NCBI GenBank assembly: GCA_036374795.1
Contig: DASUTC010000037.1
Location: forward strand, 28,661-92,660
Origin: Herpetosiphonaceae bacterium
GTDB lineage: Bacteria; Chloroflexota; Chloroflexia; Chloroflexales; Kallotenuaceae
DNA length: 64,000 nucleotides
Direction of reading: 5' to 3'
In this document: positions 33,594-42,813 of the stretch, piece by piece
Position numbering within the stretch: position 1 is the first letter of the stretch
Layout of the letters: each line of letters starts with the position of its first letter
Position numbers and translations under genes: made by a program
The notes under the pieces: model-generated
Databases searched by the model: none
Seen by the model: only the letters and a program-made list of their open reading frames with translations
Told to the model about the DNA's origin: nothing

Positions 33594-33649
33594 GTTTCGA
33601 GTTTCACGTTTCAAGTTTCGAGTGCGTCGAACGTTGAACGTTGAACGCA
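33594..33649. repeat. Heptad-periodic intergenic repeat, copy D
   Basis: Eight 7-base words lie between tadA and cpaE: gtttcga, gtttcac, gtttcaa, gtttcga, gtgcgtc, gaacgtt, gaacgtt, gaacgca. The first half and second half are in opposite orientation relative to the family consensus. Confidence 0.65.
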
Positions 33650-33695
33650 GCGCCTTGCCCGGAGCGACACACCTGCTTCAGGCAAGGCCGCACAC

Positions 33696-34994
33696 CTATC
33701 GTTTGGTGAGCAAGCGTCCGAATAAACCTTTGCTCGTCTCCTGCACCACCGGCGCTGCGGCGGGCGTAGGCGCGCCCTTCGAGCTTGCCGCCTTCCCGTT
33801 TTCGGGAGTGGCCGGAGCCGGATTGAGCGCATTCGCCGTCAGCGCCGCCAGCCCCGTAATATCCTTGGCTACCGGGTGGTTGCGCCGATCGATGACCAGG
33901 GGCACGCCCTGATTGAGCGCCAGCGTCATCTCGTAGGGCGCGTTGCCGATCTGCGCAGCCACTTTATGACGAATCTGGCCCTCGATGCTCTCGGCTCGAA
34001 TACCCAGCCGCGAGTCGGCTTTGTTGAGCACCAGCATCAGCTTGTCGTCGGCGTAGCCGAGCGGCCCTGCCAGCTCGCAGAACTGCTTGACGTTTTTGAT
34101 CGCCGTCAGCTCCAGCGTCATCAGCACCAGGATGCGATCGGCAACGTCCAGAATCGTCAGGGTGCGATCGTCGTAGGCGGTCTGCGTATCCACCACCACA
34201 TAATCGAACTGGGTGCGCAGGCCCTCCAGCACGGTCCGCAGTTGGTCCGGGGTAATCCCCTCGCCGCTCTGCGAGTCGGGCGGCGCGAGCAGCACGCGCA
34301 CCTGCGAGGTGTGCGGCACGGTGACATCGTTGATCAACTGCGCATCGATGTCATGCACCCGTGACGCCAGATCGAGCACCGTCTTGTTGGCGACAATGTT
34401 CATCGCCACGCCGACATCGCCGAAGACCAGATTGCCGTCGACCAGCGCGACGCGCTTGTTGGTAATCTGCTTGAGCGCCACCGCCATGTTTGCGGCGATC
34501 ACCGTGCAGCCGGAGCCGCCCTTGGGGCTGAACACCGCCACGATCTTGCCCTGGTCGGTACGCGCTGCGGCGGTTTCGATCGGCCCGGCGGCGAGGCGTG
34601 GTGCCGACGCGCGCAGCTTGTACACGTGGCGGATGCTGCGAACCAGTTCATCCGTATCCGGCGGCTTGATCAGGTACTCGCGCGCTCCGGCGAGCATCGC
34701 GCGGCGCAGATACTCCTGCTCGCTCTGCACGCTCATGATGATCACTTGCGTACCAGGTATTTGCGCGACGATGGCTTCCGTGGCCGCGATGCCGTCCAGC
34801 TCAGGCATGTTAATGTCCATCAGCACCACATCCGGCTGATGCTGCTTGCACAACTGGACGGCCTCGCGCCCGTTCGCGGCCTTGGCGACGACTACGATGT
34901 CCTTCTCGAAGTACAGCGCTTTTTCGAGGATTTCGCGTGTTTCGGCGACATCATCGGCAATGATGACCTTGATCTTATCGTCGTGTTCAGCCAT
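33696..34994 (-). CDS. cpaE: CpaE/TadZ-type protein: receiver domain plus MinD-like ATPase
   Basis: The product is 432 residues from the ATG at 34994 (GGAGAAGAAG site); an open 33-codon extension is low quality. Residues 7-125 are an intact response-regulator receiver domain, with Asp14/Asp15, the phosphorylatable Asp60 (LMDINMPEL) and Lys110 (YLIKPPD). Residues 150-400 are a MinD/ParA-like ATPase with the deviant Walker A KGGSGCT (158-164). A Pro/Ala linker and a basic end follow. CpaE/TadZ proteins place the pilus machine at a cell site; the intact phosphoacceptor suggests control by a histidine kinase encoded elsewhere. Confidence 0.9.
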   Translation of the reverse strand: MAEHDDKIKVIIADDVAETREILEKALYFEKDIVVVAKAANGREAVQLCKQHQPDVVLMDINMPELDGIAATEAIVAQIPGTQVIIMSVQSEQEYLRRAMLAGAREYLIKPPDTDELVRSIRHVYKLRASAPRLAAGPIETAAARTDQGKIVAVFSPKGGSGCTVIAANMAVALKQITNKRVALVDGNLVFGDVGVAMNIVANKTVLDLASRVHDIDAQLINDVTVPHTSQVRVLLAPPDSQSGEGITPDQLRTVLEGLRTQFDYVVVDTQTAYDDRTLTILDVADRILVLMTLELTAIKNVKQFCELAGPLGYADDKLMLVLNKADSRLGIRAESIEGQIRHKVAAQIGNAPYEMTLALNQGVPLVIDRRNHPVAKDITGLAALTANALNPAPATPENGKAASSKGAPTPAAAPVVQETSKGLFGRLLTKR

Positions 34995-35019
34995 GAGCTT
35001 CTTCTCCGCTCCTTCCAAC

Positions 35020-36075
35020 CTATTGGTTGTTTGTATTGGTTTTTGGCGTAAACGACTCGGTATCGACTCGCGGCATCGTCGGCACCTGGTCAAGCTGCGT
35101 CGGGCCAGGCTGCTGCACCACCTGCGGGAAGCTCGGCATCGGCATACCGTAATTATCTACCAGAATACGCATCGTTGCACCCACCGTGCGCTCGGTGGTG
35201 TGGTCGCCAGCGCGCCGCAGCATCGTCGTGATGTTGATCCCACGGTCCAGCGCGAAGCGCAGCACCTCGGCCTCCTGGTTGGAGACGGCGATCACGATGA
35301 TCCAGTTGCCGCTGTTCAACACATTGGCCTGCGAGGACGTGCCCGCGCCGGTTGTGCCCTCGCCCTCCGCTGGCGGCGCTGGCGGCGGCGTTGCCTCAGG
35401 AGTGGGCGATGCCTCGCCCTCCTCGCCCTCAACCACCGGCGCGGGCTTGATCACGTCGAGCACCTCGACATCCTGAAGCAGCACTTTCGACGCGCCCTCA
35501 TTGGTGGTATGCTCGGTGATCGTATTGACGGTGCCGGTATCTTCCTTCTGCGGAACGCCCGGATGGAAGGTGATCACATCCAGATTGAACGAGGCGACAA
35601 CATCGACGAAGTCGCCCGGCTGGACCAGATCGGCCACGCCTGAGAGGCTGTTGACCTGGATCGGGAAGGCCTTGACGGGAGCCTCGCCCTCTTTGGGAGC
35701 CGGGATCTTCTGCGCCAGACCAGCCTTGCGCAGCGCATCTTTACGGACGACATCGCCCGCCTTGATCGTGCTCGTCGCGATCATGTTGCGGGCATCCTCG
35801 ATGCTGACCAGGTTCATGTCTTCGCTGAACTGGCTGGTCGGGACTTCGCCCATCTTGAGCAGGCCCTCGGTCGAAGTAATCACCGTGCCTTCAGGGATGT
35901 CGATGTCGGCTTTGACCACGGCAACCATCGGCTCGGTCGTGGGCGGCAGTTGCGCGGGGGTATTGGCAAACGCTCCTCCACTCGGAGAGTAGAACATGAG
36001 AACGCCCGCAGCGCCCGCTGCCAGGAGTAGAAAAAGTCCAACGATGATCAGTAAGCTGCTGCTTCCACGACGCAT
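35020..36075 (-). CDS. cpaB: Flp pilus assembly protein CpaB/RcpC
   Basis: The 351-residue protein has one N-terminal membrane helix (SLLIIVGLFLLLAAGAAGVL) followed by a SAF domain (AVVKADIDIPEGTVITSTEGLLKMGEVP, then STIKAGDVVRKDALRKA) and a RcpC-type beta domain (VNSLSGVADLVQPGDFVDVVASF). A Pro/Glu/Gly-rich insertion lies near residues 235-255. In diderm bacteria CpaB helps the secretin; none is found here, so in this organism it may guide the pilus through the cell wall. It is the first gene of the cpaB-cpaE-tadABC-DUF192 transcript. Confidence 0.88.
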   Translation of the reverse strand: MRRGSSSLLIIVGLFLLLAAGAAGVLMFYSPSGGAFANTPAQLPPTTEPMVAVVKADIDIPEGTVITSTEGLLKMGEVPTSQFSEDMNLVSIEDARNMIATSTIKAGDVVRKDALRKAGLAQKIPAPKEGEAPVKAFPIQVNSLSGVADLVQPGDFVDVVASFNLDVITFHPGVPQKEDTGTVNTITEHTTNEGASKVLLQDVEVLDVIKPAPVVEGEEGEASPTPEATPPPAPPAEGEGTTGAGTSSQANVLNSGNWIIVIAVSNQEAEVLRFALDRGINITTMLRRAGDHTTERTVGATMRILVDNYGMPMPSFPQVVQQPGPTQLDQVPTMPRVDTESFTPKTNTNNQ

Positions 36076-36150
36076 AATAAGCTACCTATACCTTTCGTGT
36101 GCTGAGTCGACGGATTGGGGGGCGCTTGCCTCCGTAAAGCGTGCAGGTTA

Positions 36151-36191
36151 ACAAACAATGCCAGGGCAACCTGTGCCGCGTTGCCCTGGCA
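36151..36191 (-). terminator. Strong intrinsic terminator between kelch gene and cpaB
   Basis: A perfect 12-bp stem (TGCCAGGGCAAC and GTTGCCCTGGCA, 9-base loop) is followed on the minus strand by TTGTTTGTTAA. It ends the kelch-gene transcript, so the cpaB operon needs its own promoter between 36076 and 36150. Confidence 0.85.
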
Positions 36192-36272
36192 TTATAAGAG
36201 GGGAATGGTGGTTATTGAGCGATGCGTTAGCCCTAAACCGCCTTGGTACTTTCAGAAGTGTTACAGTTATGC

Positions 36273-38651
36273 CTACTGACTATCCCCAATCGTATGGACA
36301 CGTCTACGGGGCATCTCCGGCGCGGTCGGGATCGCAGCGCCCTGCGTCGGCGGCGTCATGGTCATCGGCACGAAGGTGCGCTTATCGACGAATTCATTGA
36401 CCGTGACGGTGAACGGCCCAAAGATATTGTCCGTTTCGCCGAGCGTCGTCGAGGTGTCGGATTCTTTGACGTTGCCGAAGATTGCCGCCGGATCATCGAT
36501 TGAGTCGACCATCACATAGATGTTGTACGTGCCGACGGCGGTGAAGATATGCTTCCAGTTCACCGTCGGGCAGTTGGTGGTACACGAGCCAGGACGCCAG
36601 TTTGCCGAGGGGATGATGTAGGGTCCTTCCATCGTGCTTTTCATCAGCGCCTTGCTGACCTCGGCCCAGGCAATGCCGGTTTGACCCATCGTGGGAGCGG
36701 TCGGCGTTTGACCGGGCGGTATGACATAGATGTCGACGAAGAATGATCCGGGCGCGTCCCAGTCTGCGTCGAGCGCTGGGTGCTCGGCGTCATAGCGTTC
36801 GTTGATGATCGGGATCACTGGCGTGATCGTGGTGGTGGTTGAGTCGATTGTACTGGGCTGGAATTGTGGCGGATTCTGCGCCTTGAAACGAATGTTGGGA
36901 AATCCAATACGCTTGACATCCAGCTCGACCTTATCCAAGATCGGCGAGGACCTGCGGTTGGTAGGCGACGCTTTGAGCGTGGCGATGAACTGGAAGTATT
37001 GCGCCTCGATCGACGGAGAGAATGTGAAGGTGTAGGTATTTGTGCCGGCCTGGGGCGTGATCGGAATGACAGTCGGCGCGCTCAGATTTTGCCGATCGTT
37101 GCCGACACGGTATTGCATCTCGATCGTTTCACCTGGGTCTACCATCGTGGTAAATATGAGCCTGAAGTATTCCGCTCTTAGACCAAAGTCGAATACTTTC
37201 GAGTAATACCTGCCGTCGGCCACGAAGTCTTCCGTTTCCTGGGGCTGCTCGTCAAGATCGCCGTACAACACCTGGCTGCTGGCTCGATCTTGTGTCTGCT
37301 GATTGATCTGGACCCTGCCGCCAAGGATATAGGCATAATCAATGGCGGTCTGCGAGTCCCTCAACGTCTCCATCGTATGATACATGCGCGCCTGTTCGAG
37401 CGCGCCTTGATCAAGATCAAAGTTCGCGGAAAGCGGGTCAGGCCGGTAGAGCTTGAGGTCTTCCTCGATAAAGCCGCGCGCGAGGGAGGTCGTCGGCGCA
37501 TCGGCGTTGACACTACCACCGGAGATAGTGATCTTGCCCTTAGCCTGGACCGCATCATGTCCGATGCGGGTTTCCGACATATTGCCGGTATCCAGCCAGG
37601 CGATCGGCGCTGCCGGATCGGTGCCGTTGATCTTGGCAATATAGGCGTTGGCATCGTATATGTTGACCGTGTTGGTTCCGCCGATCAAATACACTCCAGT
37701 GGAGCCATCGTCGGGATCGATAAATGTCACCGCCGCAGCGCTTGCCAGCGCAACAGTCTGCACACTGGTGTTAATGCGTTCGGTAATATCGCCAACTGCC
37801 TCCCACGCGCCGAGCACAGGGCCGCTGCCGCTGGCTGTCACCTTGGAGCGGAAGACGGTGCTGAAGTACAGCTCGTCGTATCCACCGGCAATATACGTTC
37901 GGCTCAAGCCGCCAAAGAGATAGATATACGTCTCCCCGGCGATCGTGATGGTCGCGGCAGAAATATTGCGAGCGCCGCCGCCGCGTCCCACGTCGGGATC
38001 GTTCAGATCGTAGTTGGGCTCGTGCGGCAACTGGCTCGCCGATAGCTGCCAGGACCCTGGGAGCAATTGCCCGTTGGGGTTTTCACGAATTTCGTAGCTG
38101 TAGATATTGGCCGTGGTGACATCGTCGAGGTTGCCCTCGCCGCGCTGGCCGCCGAGCACGAAAAGATACGCTTTACTGCCGACCTCTACCACAATCGTGG
38201 CGGCGTCGGAAACTTTGATTGGAAGCGCCGGGATCGTAGAATTGCCCGATTGCCAGGACCAAGGCTCCAACTGGCCGCCGCTGCCCGGTATGAGCTTGCT
38301 TGCAAAGAAGGCGTCGCTCTTGACCAGCTGGCCGTTTTCGAGCTTGTTGCCGCCGACGACGAAGATCCGATTGCGGTAGGTCGTCGTCGTGTGCTGGCTC
38401 AATCCGTAGGGCAACCCGGTTGCGGTGTCCCACTGGTCCAAAACTTTCGCGGGTACGAGCTGCACGCCGCCGATCTCGGTTGCTGCCAGGCCGGTACGGA
38501 TGAAGCGCCCTTCGCTCCAATTCTGGTTCGAGTCCGCCAGACGAACGACGGCTTGCGCCGCGGTGCTCGGCTTCGGCCACAGAACGAGCAAGAGCGTGAT
38601 AATGATCAGCCAACTGGTGACTGCTAGTGGTCGTCGGCGATGCGGTTTCAT
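36273..38651 (-). CDS. Secreted kelch-type beta-propeller protein
   Basis: The 792-residue protein has a signal peptide (LAVTSWLIIITLLLVLWPKPSTAAQ, cleavage near residue 33) and no membrane anchor. Residues 70-420 show kelch-like repeats with strand-GG motifs: YRNRIFVVGGNKLENG, KAYLFVLGGQRGEG, YIYLFGGLSRTY, GVYLIGGTNTV, GKITISGGS and YAYILGGRV. The C-terminal 350 residues hold beta-sandwich-like segments without clear family and one CxxxxC pair (SCTTNC). It lies between the two blocks of Tad genes, so a surface role in adhesion or pilus biogenesis is possible; this is inference from position. A GGAAAGG site precedes the ATG. Confidence 0.7.
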   Translation of the reverse strand: MKPHRRRPLAVTSWLIIITLLLVLWPKPSTAAQAVVRLADSNQNWSEGRFIRTGLAATEIGGVQLVPAKVLDQWDTATGLPYGLSQHTTTTYRNRIFVVGGNKLENGQLVKSDAFFASKLIPGSGGQLEPWSWQSGNSTIPALPIKVSDAATIVVEVGSKAYLFVLGGQRGEGNLDDVTTANIYSYEIRENPNGQLLPGSWQLSASQLPHEPNYDLNDPDVGRGGGARNISAATITIAGETYIYLFGGLSRTYIAGGYDELYFSTVFRSKVTASGSGPVLGAWEAVGDITERINTSVQTVALASAAAVTFIDPDDGSTGVYLIGGTNTVNIYDANAYIAKINGTDPAAPIAWLDTGNMSETRIGHDAVQAKGKITISGGSVNADAPTTSLARGFIEEDLKLYRPDPLSANFDLDQGALEQARMYHTMETLRDSQTAIDYAYILGGRVQINQQTQDRASSQVLYGDLDEQPQETEDFVADGRYYSKVFDFGLRAEYFRLIFTTMVDPGETIEMQYRVGNDRQNLSAPTVIPITPQAGTNTYTFTFSPSIEAQYFQFIATLKASPTNRRSSPILDKVELDVKRIGFPNIRFKAQNPPQFQPSTIDSTTTTITPVIPIINERYDAEHPALDADWDAPGSFFVDIYVIPPGQTPTAPTMGQTGIAWAEVSKALMKSTMEGPYIIPSANWRPGSCTTNCPTVNWKHIFTAVGTYNIYVMVDSIDDPAAIFGNVKESDTSTTLGETDNIFGPFTVTVNEFVDKRTFVPMTMTPPTQGAAIPTAPEMPRRRVHTIGDSQ

Positions 38652-38924
38652 CGATGCACCTTTCCATGAGTTACCTGTGCTTTAGGCAGAGGCGATGTCG
38701 ACTGATCCCTATGCCTGGCGAAGGTGTAAGCTGATGTACACATAGGGGGACTAATACATGCTGTAGAGGGAGATGTCTGGTAGGAATGACACAACACGTG
38801 ATGAATGTTTCCAAAGGCTATACGTCGTAGCGCTGTCGCATGAGAGCTGGATCTTCAATATCGGGCTTAAAATACAAAGAAGGCAGCGTTTTTTCTGATG
38901 TACCACAGCAATTCATTGCGTTGA

Positions 38925-38970
38925 TCAAAACAGTGCCGGAGCAGGCCTAGCGCGCTAAGCCTGCTCCGGC
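38925..38970 (-). terminator. Strong intrinsic terminator behind the TadG gene
   Basis: A perfect 12-bp stem (GCCGGAGCAGGC and GCCTGCTCCGGC) encloses a 12-base loop that itself holds TAGCGCGCTA; TGTTTTGAT follows on the minus strand. The rest of 38652-38981 shows no gene; it must carry the promoter of the kelch gene, which was not pinned down. Confidence 0.8.
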
Positions 38971-38981
38971 GAGCTATCCAA

Positions 38982-41333
38982 CTACGGCGTGTTGCAGCCG
39001 TTCAGCGGGACGTTATCCGGGCCGAGCGGCAGCGACATGAGCAGTTCTGTATACACCGTCGCTCCGTTCGGGAATTGCGGGTTGATATAGACCGAAGCCT
39101 GCTGTTCTTCGCTCAGGTTGAGGCCGTTGCGCACACGTGAGTACTTGCGGGTCTTGCCGTCCTCACGGCTGGTGATCGTCAGCGGCTCCGACTTGACGAC
39201 GTACTGACCGGCTTCCAGGTCGACAAACCTCCACTGACCATTCGTGTACGCCACGGTCGTCTTGATGAAGGTCGGGTTATGCGGCTGCGTCAGCTTGATC
39301 TGCGCGCCCTCGGCAGGCTGCCATACCTCCATCGGCTGGCAGGTGTCCTGGTCCATCTTCTGTTTGATCGTGGCGTAGATGTTCGCCATCGCGCCGCCGT
39401 CGTCGGCCTCGTAGTAGTAGCCGGTGCCGCTGCTCATCTCAGGCAGACCCGCCGGGTCGAAGTTGCCGCCGCGCGGCGTGAGCGCCACGACGAAGACGCG
39501 CGCGCCTGAGTTCTTGATTCGGCTCGACACCTGCTGTCCCTGCCATACGGGGCGACCAGAAACCATGTTGTAGGATGGGTTGTTCAGGTAGTTTTGCTCA
39601 TTGCCGCCGAGGCTGTTGTCGAATGGCACAAGCTCGCCGTACGGGCAGTTCTGCGCGCCACGGTCGCTGCCGCAGACGTTGAAGACGCCGTCGGTTGCGA
39701 AGAGCACGATCTGGCGATACTGCTTGCCCGCCGGTGGCGTGCGCTTGCTGCGCAGCAGGCTTTCCACCGCCTCGAACGCTTGAGGTCCGGGCGTATAGCC
39801 GGTGGCCGTCATCGACTTGGCTTTGGCCTGAACGGTGTTCCATCTCTTTTCGGGCGTGCAGGCGTTCCCGGTAATCTGCGCCGGGGTGCAGCCGGAGGTC
39901 GTCCAGCTAACCTGGGTCTTCGCAGCATTGTTGCCGGTGCCGGCGAAGGTCACAAAGGAGACGCGCGCATCCGGGTCGGATGTGAGATCGTATCCCTGCA
40001 CAAAGTCCACAATCGCTTGCTTGGCGTCGTTGAGGCGCGGATACTGGTAGCCACCAGTGCCTGGGCGGCGGTCGTTCCAGTCGTAGCCCATCGATTCCGA
40101 GGTGTCCATGACCAGCACGATGTCATAGGTAGTATCGCCTGGGAGCTGCTTGCTCCAGACACGGTTGACCTTGCTCGTGCCGTCGACGTTGAAGCGCTTG
40201 GCCGTCTCGTAGCTGTCGTCCGGGTTCGGCTCGCTGGCGCACTCGCTCGGCGAAGCCTTGGCATCGCCCAGATACTGAAGATTGATATACTTGGGGCTGG
40301 CCGTCATGGAGTAATCCTTCATGCGGAACACGCCCATCTTGATCACGTGGAAGGTCGAGATGCCGCCGACTTTGGTCGCAATATCGTACATCGGCAGGAT
40401 CAGATCGCGCTTCTTCGCGGCCAGCGCATCCAGCTCATCCTTCAAGCTCGACTTGGCACCCGTATCGCCGTTGATCCAGTCGCCCAGGGTAAGCTGCCCA
40501 AGGGGCTTGGTGTTTGGCAGCGAGGGATCGCCCACGACACCTTCGGTGAAGCCATCCTGAAGGCGGCCCGGATACGTCATCGCATGGTCAAGCTCGCTCG
40601 CGCCGTTGCCGCCGGTCCAGCTCAGCCACGAGATATGCGTGCCAGCGACGGCGTCGTCCCAGTTCTCGACGGGCAGATGGACTGTCATGCCCTTCATCCT
40701 GTCCCAAACGCCCCAGTTCGGGTCGGTCATCGGCAGCTCGGTGCCGTTCGAGCGATAGATGCGGTGGTATGGCTCCGGAGCCTTGTGTCCGTGAGTCGAT
40801 TTGGTCCGGATCAGATCGTGAGGCACGCCCAGCGGATAGACGCCCAGCCGGTAGCCGCCGATACAGGCATTGCCGTTCGCATTCACCGTCAGGTCGTTCC
40901 GACCGATGACACGCGCAAAGTAGGTGCCGACGCGCTCAGTAATTGTCACCTGCAAGCGCACGATGTTGTTCGGGGGATTTTGTGCGCCGTTGGGAACGTT
41001 AGCCGTGGAGCCGTTCCACGTGCCCAGCATAACGACGCTGCCGTTCTCAAGGATATAGTCGGCGCGGTAGCTATAGTCCGGGCCAACATTATCGACGCGG
41101 TTGCCCGCCATGGTCCGCTGGATGTTTGCCCAGACGTCCTGGTTGCGCTGGTTGATGATCACCGAGTTCATGCCCGCTAATGCACCTGCATTGGCGGCAT
41201 TCTGCATACGGCGCTGCTGACCATATGCATTCCCGACGTCGACTGATAAGCCTACCATTGCAATAATGACAACAAGCATTAGTGCAATCAATGGCATGCT
41301 CTGGCCTGATTGTCTACGATAACTGCGACGCAT
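38982..41333 (-). CDS. tadG: TadG-like pseudopilin with von Willebrand A domain
   Basis: The product is 783 residues from the ATG at 41333, which has a GGGGGT site. The N terminus MRRSYRRQSGQSMPLIALML is a TadE/TadG-type leader with a single helix (to about residue 33), then the Tad-typical DVGNAYGQQRRMQNAANAGALAG. A VWA domain starts near residue 400: IVLVMDTSESMG has the metal-site DTSES (410-414), followed by VSFVTFAG and IVLFATDGVFNV. Several Cys residues suggest disulphides outside the cell. TadG proteins with VWA are thought to anchor or tip the pilus and bind surfaces. An alternative start at 41396 exists. Confidence 0.85.
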   Translation of the reverse strand: MRRSYRRQSGQSMPLIALMLVVIIAMVGLSVDVGNAYGQQRRMQNAANAGALAGMNSVIINQRNQDVWANIQRTMAGNRVDNVGPDYSYRADYILENGSVVMLGTWNGSTANVPNGAQNPPNNIVRLQVTITERVGTYFARVIGRNDLTVNANGNACIGGYRLGVYPLGVPHDLIRTKSTHGHKAPEPYHRIYRSNGTELPMTDPNWGVWDRMKGMTVHLPVENWDDAVAGTHISWLSWTGGNGASELDHAMTYPGRLQDGFTEGVVGDPSLPNTKPLGQLTLGDWINGDTGAKSSLKDELDALAAKKRDLILPMYDIATKVGGISTFHVIKMGVFRMKDYSMTASPKYINLQYLGDAKASPSECASEPNPDDSYETAKRFNVDGTSKVNRVWSKQLPGDTTYDIVLVMDTSESMGYDWNDRRPGTGGYQYPRLNDAKQAIVDFVQGYDLTSDPDARVSFVTFAGTGNNAAKTQVSWTTSGCTPAQITGNACTPEKRWNTVQAKAKSMTATGYTPGPQAFEAVESLLRSKRTPPAGKQYRQIVLFATDGVFNVCGSDRGAQNCPYGELVPFDNSLGGNEQNYLNNPSYNMVSGRPVWQGQQVSSRIKNSGARVFVVALTPRGGNFDPAGLPEMSSGTGYYYEADDGGAMANIYATIKQKMDQDTCQPMEVWQPAEGAQIKLTQPHNPTFIKTTVAYTNGQWRFVDLEAGQYVVKSEPLTITSREDGKTRKYSRVRNGLNLSEEQQASVYINPQFPNGATVYTELLMSLPLGPDNVPLNGCNTP

Positions 41334-41412
41334 ACGACTACCCCCGATAATGTTGGATGTACTATAATCTGATCGGAGTCTGCGCTGGTGGCGCATAAAG
41401 CTACCCCCGATA
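41334..41412 (-). repeat. Duplicated translation-start region upstream of tadG
   Basis: The segment CATTATCGGGGGTAG, followed within a few bases by an in-frame ATGCG, occurs twice, 61 bases apart (starts at 41333 and 41396). Both ATGs are in the tadG frame, so the upstream copy would add 21 residues before the leader. Confidence 0.7.
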
Positions 41413-41470
41413 ATGTTGAAGCGCGGCTGGAACGACTTCGGAGTTGATACGGTGCCGGGCCTCTGTCTGC

Positions 41471-42133
41471 CTACGGCCCGGCAACAATGGGCTTCACCGA
41501 GATGGCGCGGATTGGCATGTCCTCGCCGACTGCCGGTGAGATGGCGAACGGATGGTAGATGATCGTCGCACGCACGACGATATAACACTGTCGGCCTTGA
41601 CTATCGAAGCGTTTGCGCGCCAGACAGTCCGGGTTGCTCGTTCCGTTGAAGCTCTCGCCGACGGCAAAGTCATCGTTGGTGATGATGATTTGCGAGCTGT
41701 CGGCCTCCTGGATCCGCACGCGCTGCTCGATCCAGCCCCAGCCATGCTCTCCCAGATCATCGACATTATTCGAGTCGAGGTCGAGCGTGCTGGCCGAACC
41801 TTTAAGCTGGGTGCCCTGCTCGGTGCGAAAACGCGTGCGGGCCTCACGATCGGCGGCTGCCTCAAGCTGCGCTTCGTCACATGAATTTGAAGTGCAACTG
41901 GCGTGCGGGTAGAGCGTCAGGTAGCTGCTTGCCTCGGCGGTGGCATTCATCAGCGTCTGGTACGACTTGTAGGCGATACCCAGATCGACCGCTGCCGCAA
42001 ACAGGAGCGCCAGAAAGGTTGCCGCCAGCGCAAGCTCGACCATCGCCTGGCCTGATGCGTGTCGCCGCGCGAAACGGTGTGCAACCTGCTTGCGAAGCGT
42101 GCGGTGGATATGCCATGAGCGCTTAATGTTCAT
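41471..42133 (-). CDS. TadE-like pseudopilin (larger)
   Basis: The product is 220 residues from the ATG at 42133, which has a TAGGAG site. After a basic N terminus (MNIKRSWHIHRTLRKQ), the TadE-type leader reads RHASGQAMVELALAATFLALLF, with Gly-Gln-x-x-x-E as in prepilin-like TadE/TadF proteins, so cleavage before the hydrophobic helix is likely. The remaining 150 residues are outside the cell and hold four or more Cys (SCTSNSC). It lies between tadG and the shorter TadE gene in one operon. Confidence 0.82.
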   Translation of the reverse strand: MNIKRSWHIHRTLRKQVAHRFARRHASGQAMVELALAATFLALLFAAAVDLGIAYKSYQTLMNATAEASSYLTLYPHASCTSNSCDEAQLEAAADREARTRFRTEQGTQLKGSASTLDLDSNNVDDLGEHGWGWIEQRVRIQEADSSQIIITNDDFAVGESFNGTSNPDCLARKRFDSQGRQCYIVVRATIIYHPFAISPAVGEDMPIRAISVKPIVAGP

Positions 42134-42173
42134 GAGATCTACTCCTACCAATACCATCAATCGCAAACGGTTA

Positions 42174-42641
42174 CTACGAGCAATCCGGGTTGAGCCCTGG
42201 AGGTGCGCCCGTGCTGACGATCGTGCGTCGCGCAGTGAAGTTGAAGTTCAGGAACTCGCCCAAAAATCGCTGACCGATCGGGGATAGCCATTCACCCTGG
42301 TAGGTGAGCTGCACTTGAATCAACTTGCCCGGATTTCGAGTAGATCCTGACGGATAGCTGATGGTAATGTTGTTATAGGTCAAGTCGCTCAGGAAGACGC
42401 CGTCAAGGGCATGTTCCTTGATCAGCACCGCGCATTTGTCGCCCGCGTTGTCGTCGGACGAGCTGACCGTGAACGGCGGTGTTTTGGCCGCCCACTCCGA
42501 TGCCCGGCGTGTGGCATTTTCCAGCTCGGAGTAGGTGTACACGTAGTAGCCTATCTCCATCGTGCCGATAGTCATGAGGATGAGGAATGGCAGAAGAAGT
42601 GCTAATTCAACTATTGATTGGCCCTGTGCGAGTCGTTTCAT
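42174..42641 (-). CDS. tadE: TadE-like pseudopilin (shorter)
   Basis: The 155-residue protein begins MKRLAQGQSIVELALLLPFL, a classic TadE leader with G-Q-S-x-V-E and a hydrophobic helix. IGYYVYTYSELENATRRASEW follows, as in the family. The mature part has two Cys (residue 69, and near the C terminus) that could pair. A CAGGAG site lies before the ATG. It is the first gene of the tadE-tadE-tadG transcript; its promoter should be within 42642-42813, where no clear consensus was recognised. Confidence 0.87.
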   Translation of the reverse strand: MKRLAQGQSIVELALLLPFLILMTIGTMEIGYYVYTYSELENATRRASEWAAKTPPFTVSSSDDNAGDKCAVLIKEHALDGVFLSDLTYNNITISYPSGSTRNPGKLIQVQLTYQGEWLSPIGQRFLGEFLNFNFTARRTIVSTGAPPGLNPDCS

Positions 42642-42813
42642 ACGGAGACTCCTGACACCTTCTGTTTATGGATAGAAGTATAGAAGCCTCACTCTGGCAC
42701 AACCATAGTCCGATGGTACCAAGTTCTGAAACATGCAAAACCCCCACAGAGCGCAGTTCGACCAGGATTGATCAGACTGGCGTCGGTGGGGCGGTGTGGC
42801 TTGTGCGCCCTGT

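Noticed and set aside
39594..41180. A 528-codon plus-strand frame opposite tadG
   Set aside because: Antisense to the TadG/VWA gene with its intact metal-site motif; the frame shows no domain.
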